From assembly GCA_963792075.1 (NCBI GenBank), contig CAWBUW010000012.1, positions 2,232,001 to 2,296,000 of the forward strand: DNA of 64,000 nt, in the 5' to 3' direction. Source of the stretch: CAWBUW01 sp963792075. Its GTDB lineage: Bacteria; Chloroflexota; Anaerolineae; Anaerolineales; UBA4823. Below, piece after piece: positions 9,713-18,378 of the stretch (position 1 is the first letter of the stretch; each line of letters starts with the position of its first letter). The position numbers and the translations under genes were made by a program. Under the pieces are notes generated by a model. The model was given only the letters and a program-made list of their open reading frames with translations, was not told the origin of the DNA and did not search any database.

Positions 9713-10231
9713 TTATTTCTTGGGCATACGGTCCAGCGCAGCCAAGATTCCGCGCAGGATATCAGCAGGTTCGGGCGGGCAACCCGGCACGAATACATTT
9801 ACCGGGATGATCTTGTCCACACTGCCGGCAAGCGCATAACTGCCTTTAAATACGCCGCAGGTTTGGGCGCAGTCGCCGACGGCCACAACCAGTTTGGGGT
9901 CAGGCGTGGCCTCGTAGGTTTTGCGCAGTGGGATTTCCATATTGCGTGTCACCGGGCCGGTGACCAGCAGCAAATCTGCATGGCGTGGCGAGGCCACAAA
10001 GTGAATACCGAAGCGTTCGCTGTCGTAAACCGGACTGGTAAGGCCGGTAATTTCGATTTCACAACCGTTGCACGACCCGGCATCCACCTCGCGAATGGCG
10101 AGGGCGCGACCCAGCAGTCGCCGGGTCTTCGCATCAACCTGCTGGGCCAATTGTACGATTTCAGCATCGTCCGGCCCGAGCGCTTCAGTGACGGTGCCGG
10201 TCTTAAATATTTTCTGAAAGAGAGATGGCAT
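9713..10231 (-). CDS. HyfI/NuoB-like iron-sulfur subunit
   Basis: A 172-residue soluble protein of the NuoB/HycG/HyfI small-subunit family. It retains the cysteines for the proximal [4Fe-4S] cluster: DAGSCNGCEIE, VGDCAQTCGVF and VPGCPPEPADI. The electron path to the large subunit therefore seems intact even though that subunit lacks nickel ligands. The ATG at 10231 gives the typical short N-terminus (MPSLFQKIFKTG). It is the first gene of the hydrogenase-like block, 128 bases after the heptaheme gene. No HyfH/NuoI-type ferredoxin subunit is encoded nearby. Confidence 0.88.
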   Translation of the reverse strand: MPSLFQKIFKTGTVTEALGPDDAEIVQLAQQVDAKTRRLLGRALAIREVDAGSCNGCEIEITGLTSPVYDSERFGIHFVASPRHADLLLVTGPVTRNMEIPLRKTYEATPDPKLVVAVGDCAQTCGVFKGSYALAGSVDKIIPVNVFVPGCPPEPADILRGILAALDRMPKK

Positions 10232-10283
10232 GGCAATACCTAACCGGTTGGATTTAATTTGAGTCCACGTGTCTTTATTAAGT

Positions 10284-10311
10284 GTACTGCGCCCCTTGGG
10301 GGGCGCAGTAC
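10284..10311. repeat. Intergenic hairpin H2
   Basis: A 12-bp perfect stem (10284-10295 with 10300-10311) with a TTGG loop, between the heptaheme gene and the hyfI-like gene. There is no T tract. It may separate expression of the cytochrome complex from that of the hydrogenase-like complex, or reduce read-through. Confidence 0.7.
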
Positions 10312-10359
10312 GTCCTGCAAGACCGTTTATTATACGACTTTTAAGGCTGATGCATAGGT

Positions 10360-12459
10360 CTATTTTTCTGGTGCACCGGCCGCGATCCAATTCAGTATTA
10401 TCTGGATGTCTTGCTCCGTCATTTTGCCACCCGGCGGCATCATGCCTCCAACGGTCTGCTGATCTTGGATTTTTTGAGCCAGCAAGCTGTTAGCTACATC
10501 ACCCGGAATGATCGTTGGCCCGTGTTCGCCGCTGTTCATCACTTTTTCATAGCTAGAACTATCCCAGCCGCCTAATGTGCCGTGGCACATTGTGCACTGC
10601 TTTTGGAAGATTGGCTGCACCGCATTGACAAATGTTGGAGTGGTAGTTTCTGCTGGGGCTTGAGTGCCCAGTTCGCGGATAAACTTGACCAGGTTCTGGA
10701 TCTGCTCAGAGGATAGGATATCACCCCAGCCGATCATCGAAGTAGCCTCATGCCCGGAGTTAATCGTATCAAATATATCTTGATCTGTTTTTTGGCTTTG
10801 GAAGGCCTTGCTGATCAATGATGGTCCGATAGCGCCTTCCCCGTTAGCACCGTGGCACTTGGCGCATATTTCGTTATAGATGGCGGATCCCTGCAGCGAG
10901 AGTGTTTCGGGTTTTACCTCAGGGGGAAGGTCAACCGGCGGGTTGGATTCCCACGAGCGCATGAAAGCGATGATCGTATCGATTTCTTCATCATCCAGTG
11001 CGCCGCCGAATTCGGTAGAGAAAGGCGACATGCCAAAGTTCGGTTGTCCCTGGGTGATGATCGAGCGCAGAGTCTGATCATCCCGTGTTTTCAAGTATTC
11101 CGCCGAGCTGATCGGTGCAATAATATCATTCGGTTTGGTTGGGTTGACCCCACCTTCTCCCAGTGCTCCATGACAGGGTGAGCAGTTGTCGCCAAATAGT
11201 TTTTGTCCCAGTTCCAGGGGGGTGCCCCGGGCTGCCTGAAGCGTGTAGCTGGTCAGAGCATCTAATTGTTCGGGAGTCAGCACATCACCCCAGACAGGCA
11301 TATCTTTGTGAGCCCCACCGCTTGCGATGACCTCGCGAGCTGCGGCTAGGTCATCCATTCTGGGGATGCGGTTGCCGTGACAACTGGCGCATTGCTGTTT
11401 GAATAAACTTTCGCCGGCAGTGTTACCTTCTGGGGCAGTTACATAATTGGCCAGCAGATCCAATTCACTATCGTTCAAGCGTTCTTGCCACGCAGGCATT
11501 TCCAGGTGCTGTCCACCTTTGGAGATGATCTCTTTCAAAGACTCTGCATCACCTTGATAGCTGACAGCCGTGCCATGGCAAGAAGAACAATTGCTAACGA
11601 ACAGGCGTTGTCCATCCGGCGCGACCAGGAAGTTCAGCAGTACGCTGCGCTGTTGGGCATCCATCACGGTAGACCAATCGGGGATGCCCGCATTGGCGTG
11701 CGGTGGGTATGCCTGGGCTTCATCAATTGCCCGTTTCAATTCCAGTTGGTTGTTTGCTACAAGGTCTGAAGCTACATGGCAATCGCCGCAATACTGCAGA
11801 AACATGCTGTTCCCTGCTGGTGACAGAATAAAGCCAGCCAGTGCATCGATCTCGCTGGCGGTCAGGTCAGAACTCCAGGAAGGCATACCGTCATGCTTGC
11901 CCTTGGCAATTACTTCGTGTAGGTTAGTTCCCGGTGGAACTTTGATGCTGGCGCCATGACAGGCTGCGCAGTTTTTGACGTAGAGCGCCGCGGTCTGATC
12001 GCCACTGGCAGCTTCTGCCGGCGGCGGGGTTTCTCGGACGGCTTGTATCGATAAAAAGATGATCCCCAGGCCTAGCAAGGCTGTCGCGCCGATTACAGGC
12101 AGCCGGCTAATCGGATGGCGTAGTTTGCTGCGATCGATAAAGGGCAGCAAGAAAAGTAGCCCAATCGCCAGCGACGGCAGCACGACCACACCAATCACTT
12201 CCAATTTGCCAGGGAAGTATTTCAATAATTGGAACAGGAAGAGGAAGTACCATTCCGGGCGAGGGGTATAGTTTGTATCAGCCGGGTTAGCCCGCTCTTC
12301 CAACGGCGCGCCTATAAAGTAAGCCAACGCAACCAGTATCAGGAAAACGATCAGGGCAACGACTACATCTTTGAAAATAATGTCTGGGAAGAAGGGCACG
12401 CCCTTTTTCTTTGCTGCGCTGTATTTTTCCATGTATTCTTGCTGTTCTTGTTTATTCAT
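10360..12459 (-). CDS. Cytochrome b subunit IV (PetD-like) fused to seven cytochrome c modules
   Basis: A 699-residue protein. Residues 1-145 resemble subunit IV of b6f complexes, with three membrane helices (about 29-50, 91-107, 120-142) and the Qo-site motif PEWY (68-71). Seven CxxCH heme-binding motifs follow, with their Cys at residues 164, 224, 291, 357, 426, 532 and 622. Most modules have a Met followed by Pro or Trp as likely sixth ligand (GMPSW, EMPAW, DMPVW, GMSPF, SMIGW, MMPPG). Module 2 has AGIPDW instead, so its heme may be coordinated differently. The modules are about 65-105 residues long and look like tandem copies. The fusion would carry electrons from the Rieske/cytochrome b core outward along a heme chain. 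Separate mono- or diheme subunits are usual; seven on subunit IV is unusual. Confidence 0.92.
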   Translation of the reverse strand: MNKQEQQEYMEKYSAAKKKGVPFFPDIIFKDVVVALIVFLILVALAYFIGAPLEERANPADTNYTPRPEWYFLFLFQLLKYFPGKLEVIGVVVLPSLAIGLLFLLPFIDRSKLRHPISRLPVIGATALLGLGIIFLSIQAVRETPPPAEAASGDQTAALYVKNCAACHGASIKVPPGTNLHEVIAKGKHDGMPSWSSDLTASEIDALAGFILSPAGNSMFLQYCGDCHVASDLVANNQLELKRAIDEAQAYPPHANAGIPDWSTVMDAQQRSVLLNFLVAPDGQRLFVSNCSSCHGTAVSYQGDAESLKEIISKGGQHLEMPAWQERLNDSELDLLANYVTAPEGNTAGESLFKQQCASCHGNRIPRMDDLAAAREVIASGGAHKDMPVWGDVLTPEQLDALTSYTLQAARGTPLELGQKLFGDNCSPCHGALGEGGVNPTKPNDIIAPISSAEYLKTRDDQTLRSIITQGQPNFGMSPFSTEFGGALDDEEIDTIIAFMRSWESNPPVDLPPEVKPETLSLQGSAIYNEICAKCHGANGEGAIGPSLISKAFQSQKTDQDIFDTINSGHEATSMIGWGDILSSEQIQNLVKFIRELGTQAPAETTTPTFVNAVQPIFQKQCTMCHGTLGGWDSSSYEKVMNSGEHGPTIIPGDVANSLLAQKIQDQQTVGGMMPPGGKMTEQDIQIILNWIAAGAPEK

Positions 12460-12462
12460 CGA

Positions 12463-13122
12463 TCACTCACCTTTTTTGGGGACAGAGCTGATACCGTTGC
12501 GGATCACCAGGTATAAGTGAATACCGATCAGGATGAGTAAAGTGATCGGAAGCACCCAAACGTGTACTCCGAAGAACCGCACCAGAGTGATCGCCGAAAG
12601 CTCATTCCCACCGCGCATCACTTTCAAGATTGTATCTCCCACAAACGGCGCTGCGCCGGCGATACGGGTACCCACTGTGGTTGCCCAATAAGCTTTTTGA
12701 TCCCAGGGCAGCAGGTAACCGGTGAAACCAAACCCGATGACTACAATCAACAGGGTCACACCCGTAAACCAGGTTACCTCGCGCGGGTATTTGTATGCGC
12801 CGTAAACGATTACTCGCAGCATGTGCAATACGGTCAGCACGACCATAGCGCTGGCGCCCCAATGGTGCAGCCCGCGGACAAACCAGCCCATGGGCAGTTG
12901 GTTCGTGATGTACTGTACACTTTCATACGCCTGTCCGGGTGCGGGTACATAGTAGATCGTCAGCAAGATGCCCGTGATGATCTGAAGCATGGCGCAGAAC
13001 ATAGTCGCGCTGCCCAGGGCGTAAAACCAATTGACTTTTGGAACCTTACGCAGAAAGATCGCTTCCCAGACCCCACGCCATCCCAGGCGCTCATCGAGCC
13101 AGTTTCCTACACGAATTCCCAT
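12463..13122 (-). CDS. petB: Cytochrome b6-like subunit (PetB)
   Basis: A 219-residue, four-helix cytochrome b6. The four heme ligands fall exactly at His86, His100, His187 and His202, as in plant and cyanobacterial b6, with the b6-type spacing in the second pair. The Cys35 that binds the extra heme c of b6f is replaced by Ala (FYALGSA), so that heme is probably absent or not covalently bound. The split b6/subunit IV organisation is seen because the next gene (3 bases on) holds subunit IV. It acts in the membrane as quinol oxidase core. Confidence 0.9.
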   Translation of the reverse strand: MGIRVGNWLDERLGWRGVWEAIFLRKVPKVNWFYALGSATMFCAMLQIITGILLTIYYVPAPGQAYESVQYITNQLPMGWFVRGLHHWGASAMVVLTVLHMLRVIVYGAYKYPREVTWFTGVTLLIVVIGFGFTGYLLPWDQKAYWATTVGTRIAGAAPFVGDTILKVMRGGNELSAITLVRFFGVHVWVLPITLLILIGIHLYLVIRNGISSVPKKGE

Positions 13123-13123
13123 C

Positions 13124-13621
13124 TTAACCTCCCAAGATATATAGCTGGTCGTTTTCTAATTTGACCTGGTATCGATTCAGCGGTTTCGGGGGTGGTCCTG
13201 CAACAACGTTCCCAGCTTTATCAAAAACAGCGTTGTGGCAGGGGCAGAAAAATTGTTCTTTTTCCGTGATCCACCTTATTCTGCAGCCCAGGTGCGTACA
13301 AATATTGGAGAGAGCGATAAAATCGCGCCCATCATCGGTCACGATATACATGGCCAATTCCTCTTCGGTAACGTTCCAGCCTATCTCGCGCTTGACCTTG
13401 ACTTTAAACAATGTAGGAACACCGAGTTCGACCTTGGAAGCCGATCCAATCCGGATCCATTCCTGAACGTCCGATTTCTTCAGGGATGGCCCGATCACGT
13501 AGGATATCGCCGGCAGGGCAACTCCCAGGCCAATGACGCCGCCAATCGACAGGGTAGAAATTTCCAGGAATTTCCGCCTGCTGATAAATTCTTGCTCTGG
13601 AGTAGGGTTTTGCTCTTCCAT
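13124..13621 (-). CDS. Rieske iron-sulfur protein
   Basis: A 165-residue protein. It carries a twin-arginine-like anchor (SRRKFLEIS, then a hydrophobic helix, about 14-45) and the two cluster motifs CTHLGC (108-113) and CPCHNA (126-131), giving two Cys and two His ligands plus the disulfide Cys pair. The usual CPCHGS reads CPCHNA, a change next to the cluster that may affect its potential. The ATG at 13621 has a strong AGGAGG site; the alternative at 13651 lacks one. It is the first gene of the b6-type operon, one base from petB. Confidence 0.92.
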   Translation of the reverse strand: MEEQNPTPEQEFISRRKFLEISTLSIGGVIGLGVALPAISYVIGPSLKKSDVQEWIRIGSASKVELGVPTLFKVKVKREIGWNVTEEELAMYIVTDDGRDFIALSNICTHLGCRIRWITEKEQFFCPCHNAVFDKAGNVVAGPPPKPLNRYQVKLENDQLYILGG

Positions 13622-13760
13622 GCGGGATTGCCTCCTTAGATTAAATGGCAAAGCATATCTGGCTCTTATTTGTGCTTAAGATACCATGCTTGCACGTCCA
13701 AGAACTGTCCAGCTTTGTCTCAATTGTGTCCGCGTTCCAATCAGGCCCAAACAAAAGGGC

Positions 13761-13766
13761 TATAAT
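13761..13766 (+). promoter_or_regulatory. -10 box for a probable leaderless transcript
   Basis: A perfect TATAAT lies only six bases before the ATG of the histidine kinase at 13773, so transcription would start at or near the A of the start codon. No Shine-Dalgarno site is present and no good -35 box is seen. Confidence 0.55.
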
Positions 13767-13772
13767 CTACAT

Positions 13773-14855
13773 ATGAAAACAAACCTGTTCGACCGGCTGA
13801 AGGAAGATCGCATTCTCGACCTGAATATTTTGCAGTGGGCCGTACCCTTGATCCTGGGAACGACAGCTTTTGTCTTTGAATTTCTGGAACATAGCCTCGA
13901 AGATGAATTACGCTTTGACCTGGCTTTTTTCAGCGAAACGGTTATCTTTGCTTTGATGGGCCCGATTATCGTCGGCTTTATCATCGCCTGGATGCGCCAA
14001 ATGATGGAAACGGAAAGAAAAGCCAACGCCGAAGTTCACGCCTTGAATCGCGACCTCGAAAGCAAAGTTACTGAGCGTACTGCCCTGTTGGCCGAGCGCA
14101 ACCGGCAACTGGACAGCGCCAACCAGCAGTTGAAGCGGGTGGATGAGATGAAATCGGAATTTGTTTCCCTGGTCAGCCACGAGCTGCGCACCCCGCTGAC
14201 TGCCCTCAATGGCGGGTTGGAAATCGCTCTACAATCTCCAGATACCCTACCGCCAGCTTCGCGTCACATCCTTGAGACCATGGCGCATGAAAGCAGTCGT
14301 TTGACCCAATTTGTGCAAACCATTTTAGATGTTTCTCGCCTGGAAGCCGGACGCTTGACATTCAATTTCGGCCCGGTTGCGGTTACCCCACTTTTGCACC
14401 GTGCGGTGGAAATTGTGCTTGGCGAGCGCCGTAAAATCCATTGGAACATCCCGGCCGAAATTCCCCCCATCTGGGCAGATGAAATTCATTATGAACAAAT
14501 CATCCGCAACCTGCTGCTCAATGCCGACAAGTATTCTCCTCCTGAAATGCCCATCGAAATCAGCGTCACGGTCAATGTCGAGGCTCTCTCTGTTGAAGTG
14601 GCCGACCACGGCATTGGCATTTCACCCGAAACGCAGGAGATAATTTTTGAGCAATTCCAACGCGGGCAAAGCGGTGAAAGCGCTCCGCCTGGTTGGGGCC
14701 TGGGGTTGTATTTTGCCAGGAAACTGACCGAAGCCCAGGGCGGTAAACTGACTCTCCGCTCTCCACTGTGGCCTGAATCCAATGCACCTGGCTCGGCCTT
14801 TACCATTAGCTTGCCCGTTGCCGCCGCCGCGCCTGAGGAGAACGATAGTGCCTGA
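13773..14855 (+). CDS. Membrane sensor histidine kinase
   Basis: A 360-residue kinase. Two membrane helices lie near the N-terminus (about 20-40 and 50-75), then a coiled coil (about 80-125). The HisKA domain has the phospho-accepting His in VSHELRTPLTAL. The HATPase domain shows N-box NLLLNADKYS, G1 DHGIGI and G2 GLGLYFARKL. With almost no extracytoplasmic loop it probably senses a membrane or internal signal. Its stop overlaps the response regulator start. It is divergent from the Rieske operon, which makes control of that operon possible but unproven. Confidence 0.88.
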   Translation: MKTNLFDRLKEDRILDLNILQWAVPLILGTTAFVFEFLEHSLEDELRFDLAFFSETVIFALMGPIIVGFIIAWMRQMMETERKANAEVHALNRDLESKVTERTALLAERNRQLDSANQQLKRVDEMKSEFVSLVSHELRTPLTALNGGLEIALQSPDTLPPASRHILETMAHESSRLTQFVQTILDVSRLEAGRLTFNFGPVAVTPLLHRAVEIVLGERRKIHWNIPAEIPPIWADEIHYEQIIRNLLLNADKYSPPEMPIEISVTVNVEALSVEVADHGIGISPETQEIIFEQFQRGQSGESAPPGWGLGLYFARKLTEAQGGKLTLRSPLWPESNAPGSAFTISLPVAAAAPEENDSA

Positions 14856-15522
14856 AATCCTGCTGATCGATGATGATCTGAACCTGGGCAGCCTGCTGTG
14901 TCAATTCCTTAACGGGCAAGGCTACGCTACCCGCTTTGCAGACAATGGTCGAACGGGTTTACGCGCTATGTTTGAGCGCAAACCGGACCTGGTGGTGTTG
15001 GATGTGACGATGCCGCAAATGGACGGTTGGGAAACGCTCAATCGCCTGCGAGAACTGAGCGATGCGCCTGTGATTATGCTCACTGCCCGCGACGAAGAAC
15101 CTGAAATTCTGCGCGGCTTCGCCTTGGGCGCGGATGATTACGTCACCAAGCCTTTTTCGTTTGCTCAACTGGCTGCTCGGATCAAAGCCGTTTTAGTACG
15201 AAAAGGCAGCCCGCCGGCTGGCGAGCATCTCAGCGCAAGCGACCTGGAAGTGGACATCCCCTTGCGTCGTGTGACGCGGGGCGGTGAAGCCATCAACCTG
15301 ACGCCCACCGAGTTCAATCTGCTGGTAGCGCTGATGCGGCATCCAGGCGAAGTGCTTGCTAATGAAGACCTGGCACGCCAGGTTTGGGGGGCGCAATACG
15401 CCAATGAAGTAGGCTTCGTGCGCCGCTATATCTGGCACCTGCGCCAAAAAGTTGAGCCGGACCCTGAACACCCGCAATACATCCATAATGAGCGGGGGTA
15501 TGGTTATCGGTTTGGAAAATAA
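14848..15522 (+). CDS. OmpR/PhoB-family response regulator
   Basis: A 224-residue regulator starting at the GTG at 14848 (VPEILLIDDD), eight bases inside the kinase gene, with GAGGAG upstream. The receiver domain has the acidic pocket DDD, phospho-accepting Asp in LVVLDVTMPQMDG and Lys in VTKPFS. The C-terminal winged helix ends in the conserved YIHNERGYGYRF. It is cognate to the overlapping kinase. It converges with phoU; only eight bases separate the 3' ends. Confidence 0.9.
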   Translation: MPEILLIDDDLNLGSLLCQFLNGQGYATRFADNGRTGLRAMFERKPDLVVLDVTMPQMDGWETLNRLRELSDAPVIMLTARDEEPEILRGFALGADDYVTKPFSFAQLAARIKAVLVRKGSPPAGEHLSASDLEVDIPLRRVTRGGEAINLTPTEFNLLVALMRHPGEVLANEDLARQVWGAQYANEVGFVRRYIWHLRQKVEPDPEHPQYIHNERGYGYRFGK

Positions 15523-15530
15523 ACGCCTCA

Positions 15531-16262
15531 TCAGATAGAGTCGGAGATGTTCTTCCCCTTTGATGCATCATCCGCAAACTCAATCTCATCGCCGGAATCC
15601 AGTTCTTTTACCTCGCCGGTTGCGACATATACGATCCGCTCGCAAATATTGATCACCCGGTCTGCCATACGCTCCAGGTTGTGGGCCGCCCACATCAGAT
15701 GATTGGCGTGATCCACCGTGGTCGTATCCACGATCATCCGGTGGGTCAATTCCAGGTAGACACGATTGTATAAACGGTCTACTTCATCGTCACCCGCAGG
15801 GATGGCGCGGGCAACGGCTACATCGCCAGCGACAAAAGCATCCAGGGCACGACGCAGCATGGCCAGGCCAAGCTCTGCCATCTGCTGGAGATCGTGAAAA
15901 ATGGACGGATCATCCAATTCATCGGTCAGCAGCAGGTTGATCTTGCAGATGCCCTTGGCATAATCGCCGATGCGTTCCAATTCGGTGATGATCTCCAGGA
16001 TGGCAGCCAGGAAGCGCACATCGCGGCCCATCGGCTGCTGGGTGGCAATCAGCTTGACGCAGTCGCTCTCGATGGCATAGCGCTTCTCGTTGACCAGTTG
16101 GTCGCCCGCAAAGATGCGCCGGGCGGCGCTGCGGTCGTGCTGCTGCAGTGCATTGACGGATTGTTGGATGGCTTGCTCGACCATGCTGCCTAAAACAAGC
16201 ACTTGCTCTAGCAGGCTATGTAGTTGGCGATCAAACGTTTCGCGAGTTGAGAAAGGAGACAT
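15531..16262 (-). CDS. phoU: Phosphate transport regulator PhoU
   Basis: A 243-residue protein with two PhoU helical-bundle repeats, containing E/DxxxD metal-binding patterns such as ELERIGDYAKGI and NLERMADRVINI. It links the Pst transporter to PhoR signalling and represses phosphate starvation genes when phosphate is plentiful. It is the last gene of the pst cluster, 29 bases after pstB. Confidence 0.92.
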   Translation of the reverse strand: MSPFSTRETFDRQLHSLLEQVLVLGSMVEQAIQQSVNALQQHDRSAARRIFAGDQLVNEKRYAIESDCVKLIATQQPMGRDVRFLAAILEIITELERIGDYAKGICKINLLLTDELDDPSIFHDLQQMAELGLAMLRRALDAFVAGDVAVARAIPAGDDEVDRLYNRVYLELTHRMIVDTTTVDHANHLMWAAHNLERMADRVINICERIVYVATGEVKELDSGDEIEFADDASKGKNISDSI

Positions 16263-16291
16263 AAGACACCTGTGATTCTTAATTTAACAAG

Positions 16292-17095
16292 TTAGCCAAA
16301 CCGCCCGGTAATATAGCCTTCGGTGCGCGGGTCGCTGGGGGTGGTAAATATCTGGGCTGTAGGGCCATATTCTACCAGCATGCCCGCGCGGTCGGCATCC
16401 ATGGTGAAGAAGGCGGTATAGTCTGAGACGCGCGCCGCCTGCTGCATGTTGTGGGTCACCACGATAATGGTGTAGTCTTTGGCCAGCTCGCGCATCAGCT
16501 CTTCGATCTTGAGCGTGGCAATTGGATCCAGGGCTGAAGCCGGTTCATCCATCAGGATGATCTCTGGCCGGACAGCGATGGCGCGCGCAATGCACAGGCG
16601 CTGCTGCTGCCCGCCCGAAAGCGAAAGACCACTCTGGTGCAGCTTGTCTTTGACTTCGTCCCATAACGCTGCTTTGCGCAGGCACTTCTCAACCCATTCA
16701 TCCATATCGGGACGGCCCAGGCCTGGCTTAAATCCGTTCAGGCGCGCTCCCCAGGCCACGTTCTCATAGATGCTTTTGGGAAAAGGGTTGGGCTTTTGGA
16801 AGACCATCCCTACCCGGCGGCGAACTTCCACCGGGTCTACATCAGGGCGGTAAATATCCTGCCCCATGAACAACACCAGCCCTTCCGTGCGGGCGGTAGG
16901 CGCCAGCTCGTTCATGCGGTTGAAGGAGCGCAGTACGGTGCTCTTACCACAGCCAGAGGGGCCAATGATCGCTGTTACTTTTTGCGGCTCGATACACAGG
17001 TTGATATCCTTGACAGCCCTGAAACTGCCGTAATAGATGTTCAGGTTGCGCGTCTCAACTGCGCTCTGAATTGGGATAGAGTGGGAATTTTGCAT
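16292..17095 (-). CDS. pstB: Phosphate ABC transporter ATPase PstB
   Basis: A 267-residue ATPase with Walker A GPSGCGKST, signature LSGGQQQR, Walker B ILMDEPASALDP and the H-loop VTHNM. The start at 17095 has an AGGAGG-like site (GGAGGAAATT). The N-terminal extension to 17233 overlaps pstA and is not coding. The C-terminus (EYGPTAQIFTTP...TEGYITGRFG) is typical of PstB. Confidence 0.94.
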   Translation of the reverse strand: MQNSHSIPIQSAVETRNLNIYYGSFRAVKDINLCIEPQKVTAIIGPSGCGKSTVLRSFNRMNELAPTARTEGLVLFMGQDIYRPDVDPVEVRRRVGMVFQKPNPFPKSIYENVAWGARLNGFKPGLGRPDMDEWVEKCLRKAALWDEVKDKLHQSGLSLSGGQQQRLCIARAIAVRPEIILMDEPASALDPIATLKIEELMRELAKDYTIIVVTHNMQQAARVSDYTAFFTMDADRAGMLVEYGPTAQIFTTPSDPRTEGYITGRFG

Positions 17096-17097
17096 TT

Positions 17098-18378
17098 CTA
17101 ATTTCCTCCTGCGCGGCGGAAACGGTTGCGCAAGATGATAGCGACCGCGTTCAAGCCCAGCAATAAAACCAGCAGCACCAGGATCGCCGAGGCCGCCAGG
17201 TTGCGGAATTCGGCTTGTGGGCGCGCCGTCCACTGGTAAATTTGGATGGGTAAGGTGGTGAATTTGGAGAACGGGCTGCTCGGGTCAAAGGTGATAAATG
17301 TCGCCGCGCCCACCACCACCAGGGGGGCGGTCTCGCCGATAGCGCGTGAAACCGCCAGTATCACCCCGGTCAAAATGCCGGGCATGGCGCTTGGCAGCAC
17401 ATGGTACCAGACCGTCTGCCACAGGGTGGCCCCTACACCATAACTGGCCTGGCGCAGTGAGGCTGGTACGGCGCGCAGCGCTTCTTGCCCGTTGATGATG
17501 ATTAACGGTAATACCAGCAGCGCCAGCGTCAACCCGGCGGAGAGAATAGTGCGCCCGTTCGCTGTGGCCGGGTCCGAGAAGCCCAGCGCTGCGCCGCTGG
17601 TAACTGCCTCCAGGTTGCGCACAAAGATTGCCAGCCCCAACATGCCGTAGATGATGGAGGGTACCCCAGCCAGGTTATTAATATTGGTCTGGATAGCTCG
17701 GTTTAGCCAGTTATTGGCGGCATATTCCTCGAGATAGATGGCCGCGCCAACCCCTAATGGGAAGGCTACCAGAACTGTGATTGCGATTGTCCATAATGAC
17801 CCCAGGGCAGCGGTGCGCACCCCGGCTTTGAGCGGATCAGAGGACTGGGGAACTGCCAGGAACTGTGGCGAGAACCAAGCTCTGAATTGCAGCGCAGCCC
17901 GCGGGTATTCCTGTACCGCCTCAGCGCGCACCCTCGCGGCCTGGAAGAGCGATTCTGTCAAAGGCCAGGTCTGCACAATCTCAGGTTGGACTACCTGTTC
18001 GATTACCAGGATTAGGATTTCGTCGCGCGTGCGTTCAGCCAGAGGTTTTTCGCGTTCCAACTGGCGCATCAGACCTTTGGAGATATTTTCCTGCAGGATG
18101 GTGATCAACGTGGCCTGGTCCAGATCTTTCAGCACAACACCCTCGACTGCCAGGCTGGCCGGATCCACATGATTCTGAATTGCCACATATCCGAAGGATT
18201 GGTCCACAATGGTGTATAGTAGCAAGACCAGGAAGATGATCCCAACCATAGTGGACAACTGGAACAGAGCGCGCCAGACACGGCTATTTAAATGGCGGCC
18301 TGGCAGGTTAGCTTCGAATACCGGGTTGAGGCCGGTATTGGCTGGCGGACGGCGCGGCTCGATTTTCGGCTGGTTCAT
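17098..18378 (-). CDS. pstA: Phosphate ABC transporter permease PstA with periplasmic insert
   Basis: A 426-residue permease; standard PstA is about 280-300 residues. The extra length is a mostly polar segment (about 60-185) between the first and second membrane helices, containing DQATLITILQENIS and a charged RTRDEILILVIEQVV. Similar inserts occur in some PstA proteins. The permease core with the EAA-type loop (RAVPASLRQASYGVGAT) is intact. The start overlaps the pstC stop by ATGA. Confidence 0.9.
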   Translation of the reverse strand: MNQPKIEPRRPPANTGLNPVFEANLPGRHLNSRVWRALFQLSTMVGIIFLVLLLYTIVDQSFGYVAIQNHVDPASLAVEGVVLKDLDQATLITILQENISKGLMRQLEREKPLAERTRDEILILVIEQVVQPEIVQTWPLTESLFQAARVRAEAVQEYPRAALQFRAWFSPQFLAVPQSSDPLKAGVRTAALGSLWTIAITVLVAFPLGVGAAIYLEEYAANNWLNRAIQTNINNLAGVPSIIYGMLGLAIFVRNLEAVTSGAALGFSDPATANGRTILSAGLTLALLVLPLIIINGQEALRAVPASLRQASYGVGATLWQTVWYHVLPSAMPGILTGVILAVSRAIGETAPLVVVGAATFITFDPSSPFSKFTTLPIQIYQWTARPQAEFRNLAASAILVLLVLLLGLNAVAIILRNRFRRAGGN

